Assembly: GCA_947589665.1 (NCBI GenBank)
Contig: CANQBJ010000005.1
Location: 1-61,860, forward strand
Length of the DNA stretch: 61,860 nt
Source: an uncultured Clostridia bacterium
GTDB lineage: Bacteria > Bacillota > Clostridia > Lachnospirales > CAG-274
Reading direction: 5' to 3'
A model generated the notes under the pieces. The model saw only the letters and a list, made by a program, of their open reading frames with translations. It ran no database searches and was not told the DNA's origin. Below are positions 61,832 to 61,860 of the stretch, in pieces. Made by a program: the position numbers and the translations under genes. How positions within the stretch are numbered: the stretch's first letter is position 1; the number at the start of each line of letters is the position of its first letter.

Positions 61832-61860
61832 TTACTTTCTTAAACCTAATGCAGCAATAA
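61832..61860 (-). CDS. rpsO: Ribosomal protein S15 (last nine codons only)
   Basis: The stop TAA is at 61834-61832, and the codons before it read IAALGLRK, the usual C-terminal end of S15 (LIxxLGLRK). The rest lies beyond the window. The rpsO-pnp order supports the call. Confidence 0.85.

Overview
The window looks like chromosomal DNA of a spore-forming, pectin-degrading member of the Clostridia. Evidence for sporulation and germination: an operon of three GerA-type receptor genes, a SpoIID/LytB protein and a small acid-soluble spore protein. Evidence for pectin use: a pectin methylesterase fused to rhamnogalacturonan-acetylesterase domains, a family 1 pectate lyase, a GH28 polygalacturonase, a small esterase and a sugar ABC importer. 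SLH anchoring domains plus this enzyme set resemble human-gut pectin degraders such as Monoglobus; that placement is inference. Most genes lie on the minus strand. No rRNA, tRNA, CRISPR array, prophage or transposase gene was seen.

Layout, left to right. 1-3.4 kb: a partial DUF6273-like exported protein and a WG-repeat/SLH surface protein, whose promoter shares its -35 region with a divergent small HTH regulator. 3.8-9.1 kb: rhodanese, exonuclease III and the giant pectin esterase. 9.2-14.9 kb: a tight cluster (ketopantoate-reductase-like, pectate lyase, FGGY kinase, metallo-hydrolase). 15.1-22 kb: the phosphate regulon (phoB-phoR, pstS-C-A-B-phoU) with two well-formed Pho boxes of identical geometry, and a candidate small RNA facing phoU. 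22-31.4 kb: spoIID-queA-rarA-GHL10-uppP, then gerAA-AB-AC, with a long hairpin covering the gerAA ribosome site. 31.5-46.3 kb: housekeeping genes gapA, purL, tgt, an RNA methyltransferase, ftsY, smc and purH, interrupted by two highly structured intergenic repeats; purH is preceded by a ZTP riboswitch. 46.3-54.4 kb: SASP, a membrane protein, DUF1292, and the second pectin locus (GH28, esterase, two permeases and a binding protein). 54.5-61.86 kb: an ABC exporter with its two-component system, then pnp with a long leader hairpin, and the last codons of rpsO.

How the genes fit together: exported, SLH-anchored PME/CE12 and PL1 would de-esterify and cut pectin outside the cell. The LplB/LplC-type importer would bring in oligosaccharides, and the signal-less GH28 and esterase would finish them in the cytoplasm. 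The 9-15 kb cluster may feed a pectin-derived sugar into metabolism through the FGGY kinase. The most interesting non-coding signals are the candidate sRNA beside phoU (loop complementary to the phoB ribosome site), the pnp leader hairpin, the paired Pho boxes, the hairpin array after gapA and the hairpin masking the gerAA start. All of these are read from sequence by eye and have not been computed or tested.
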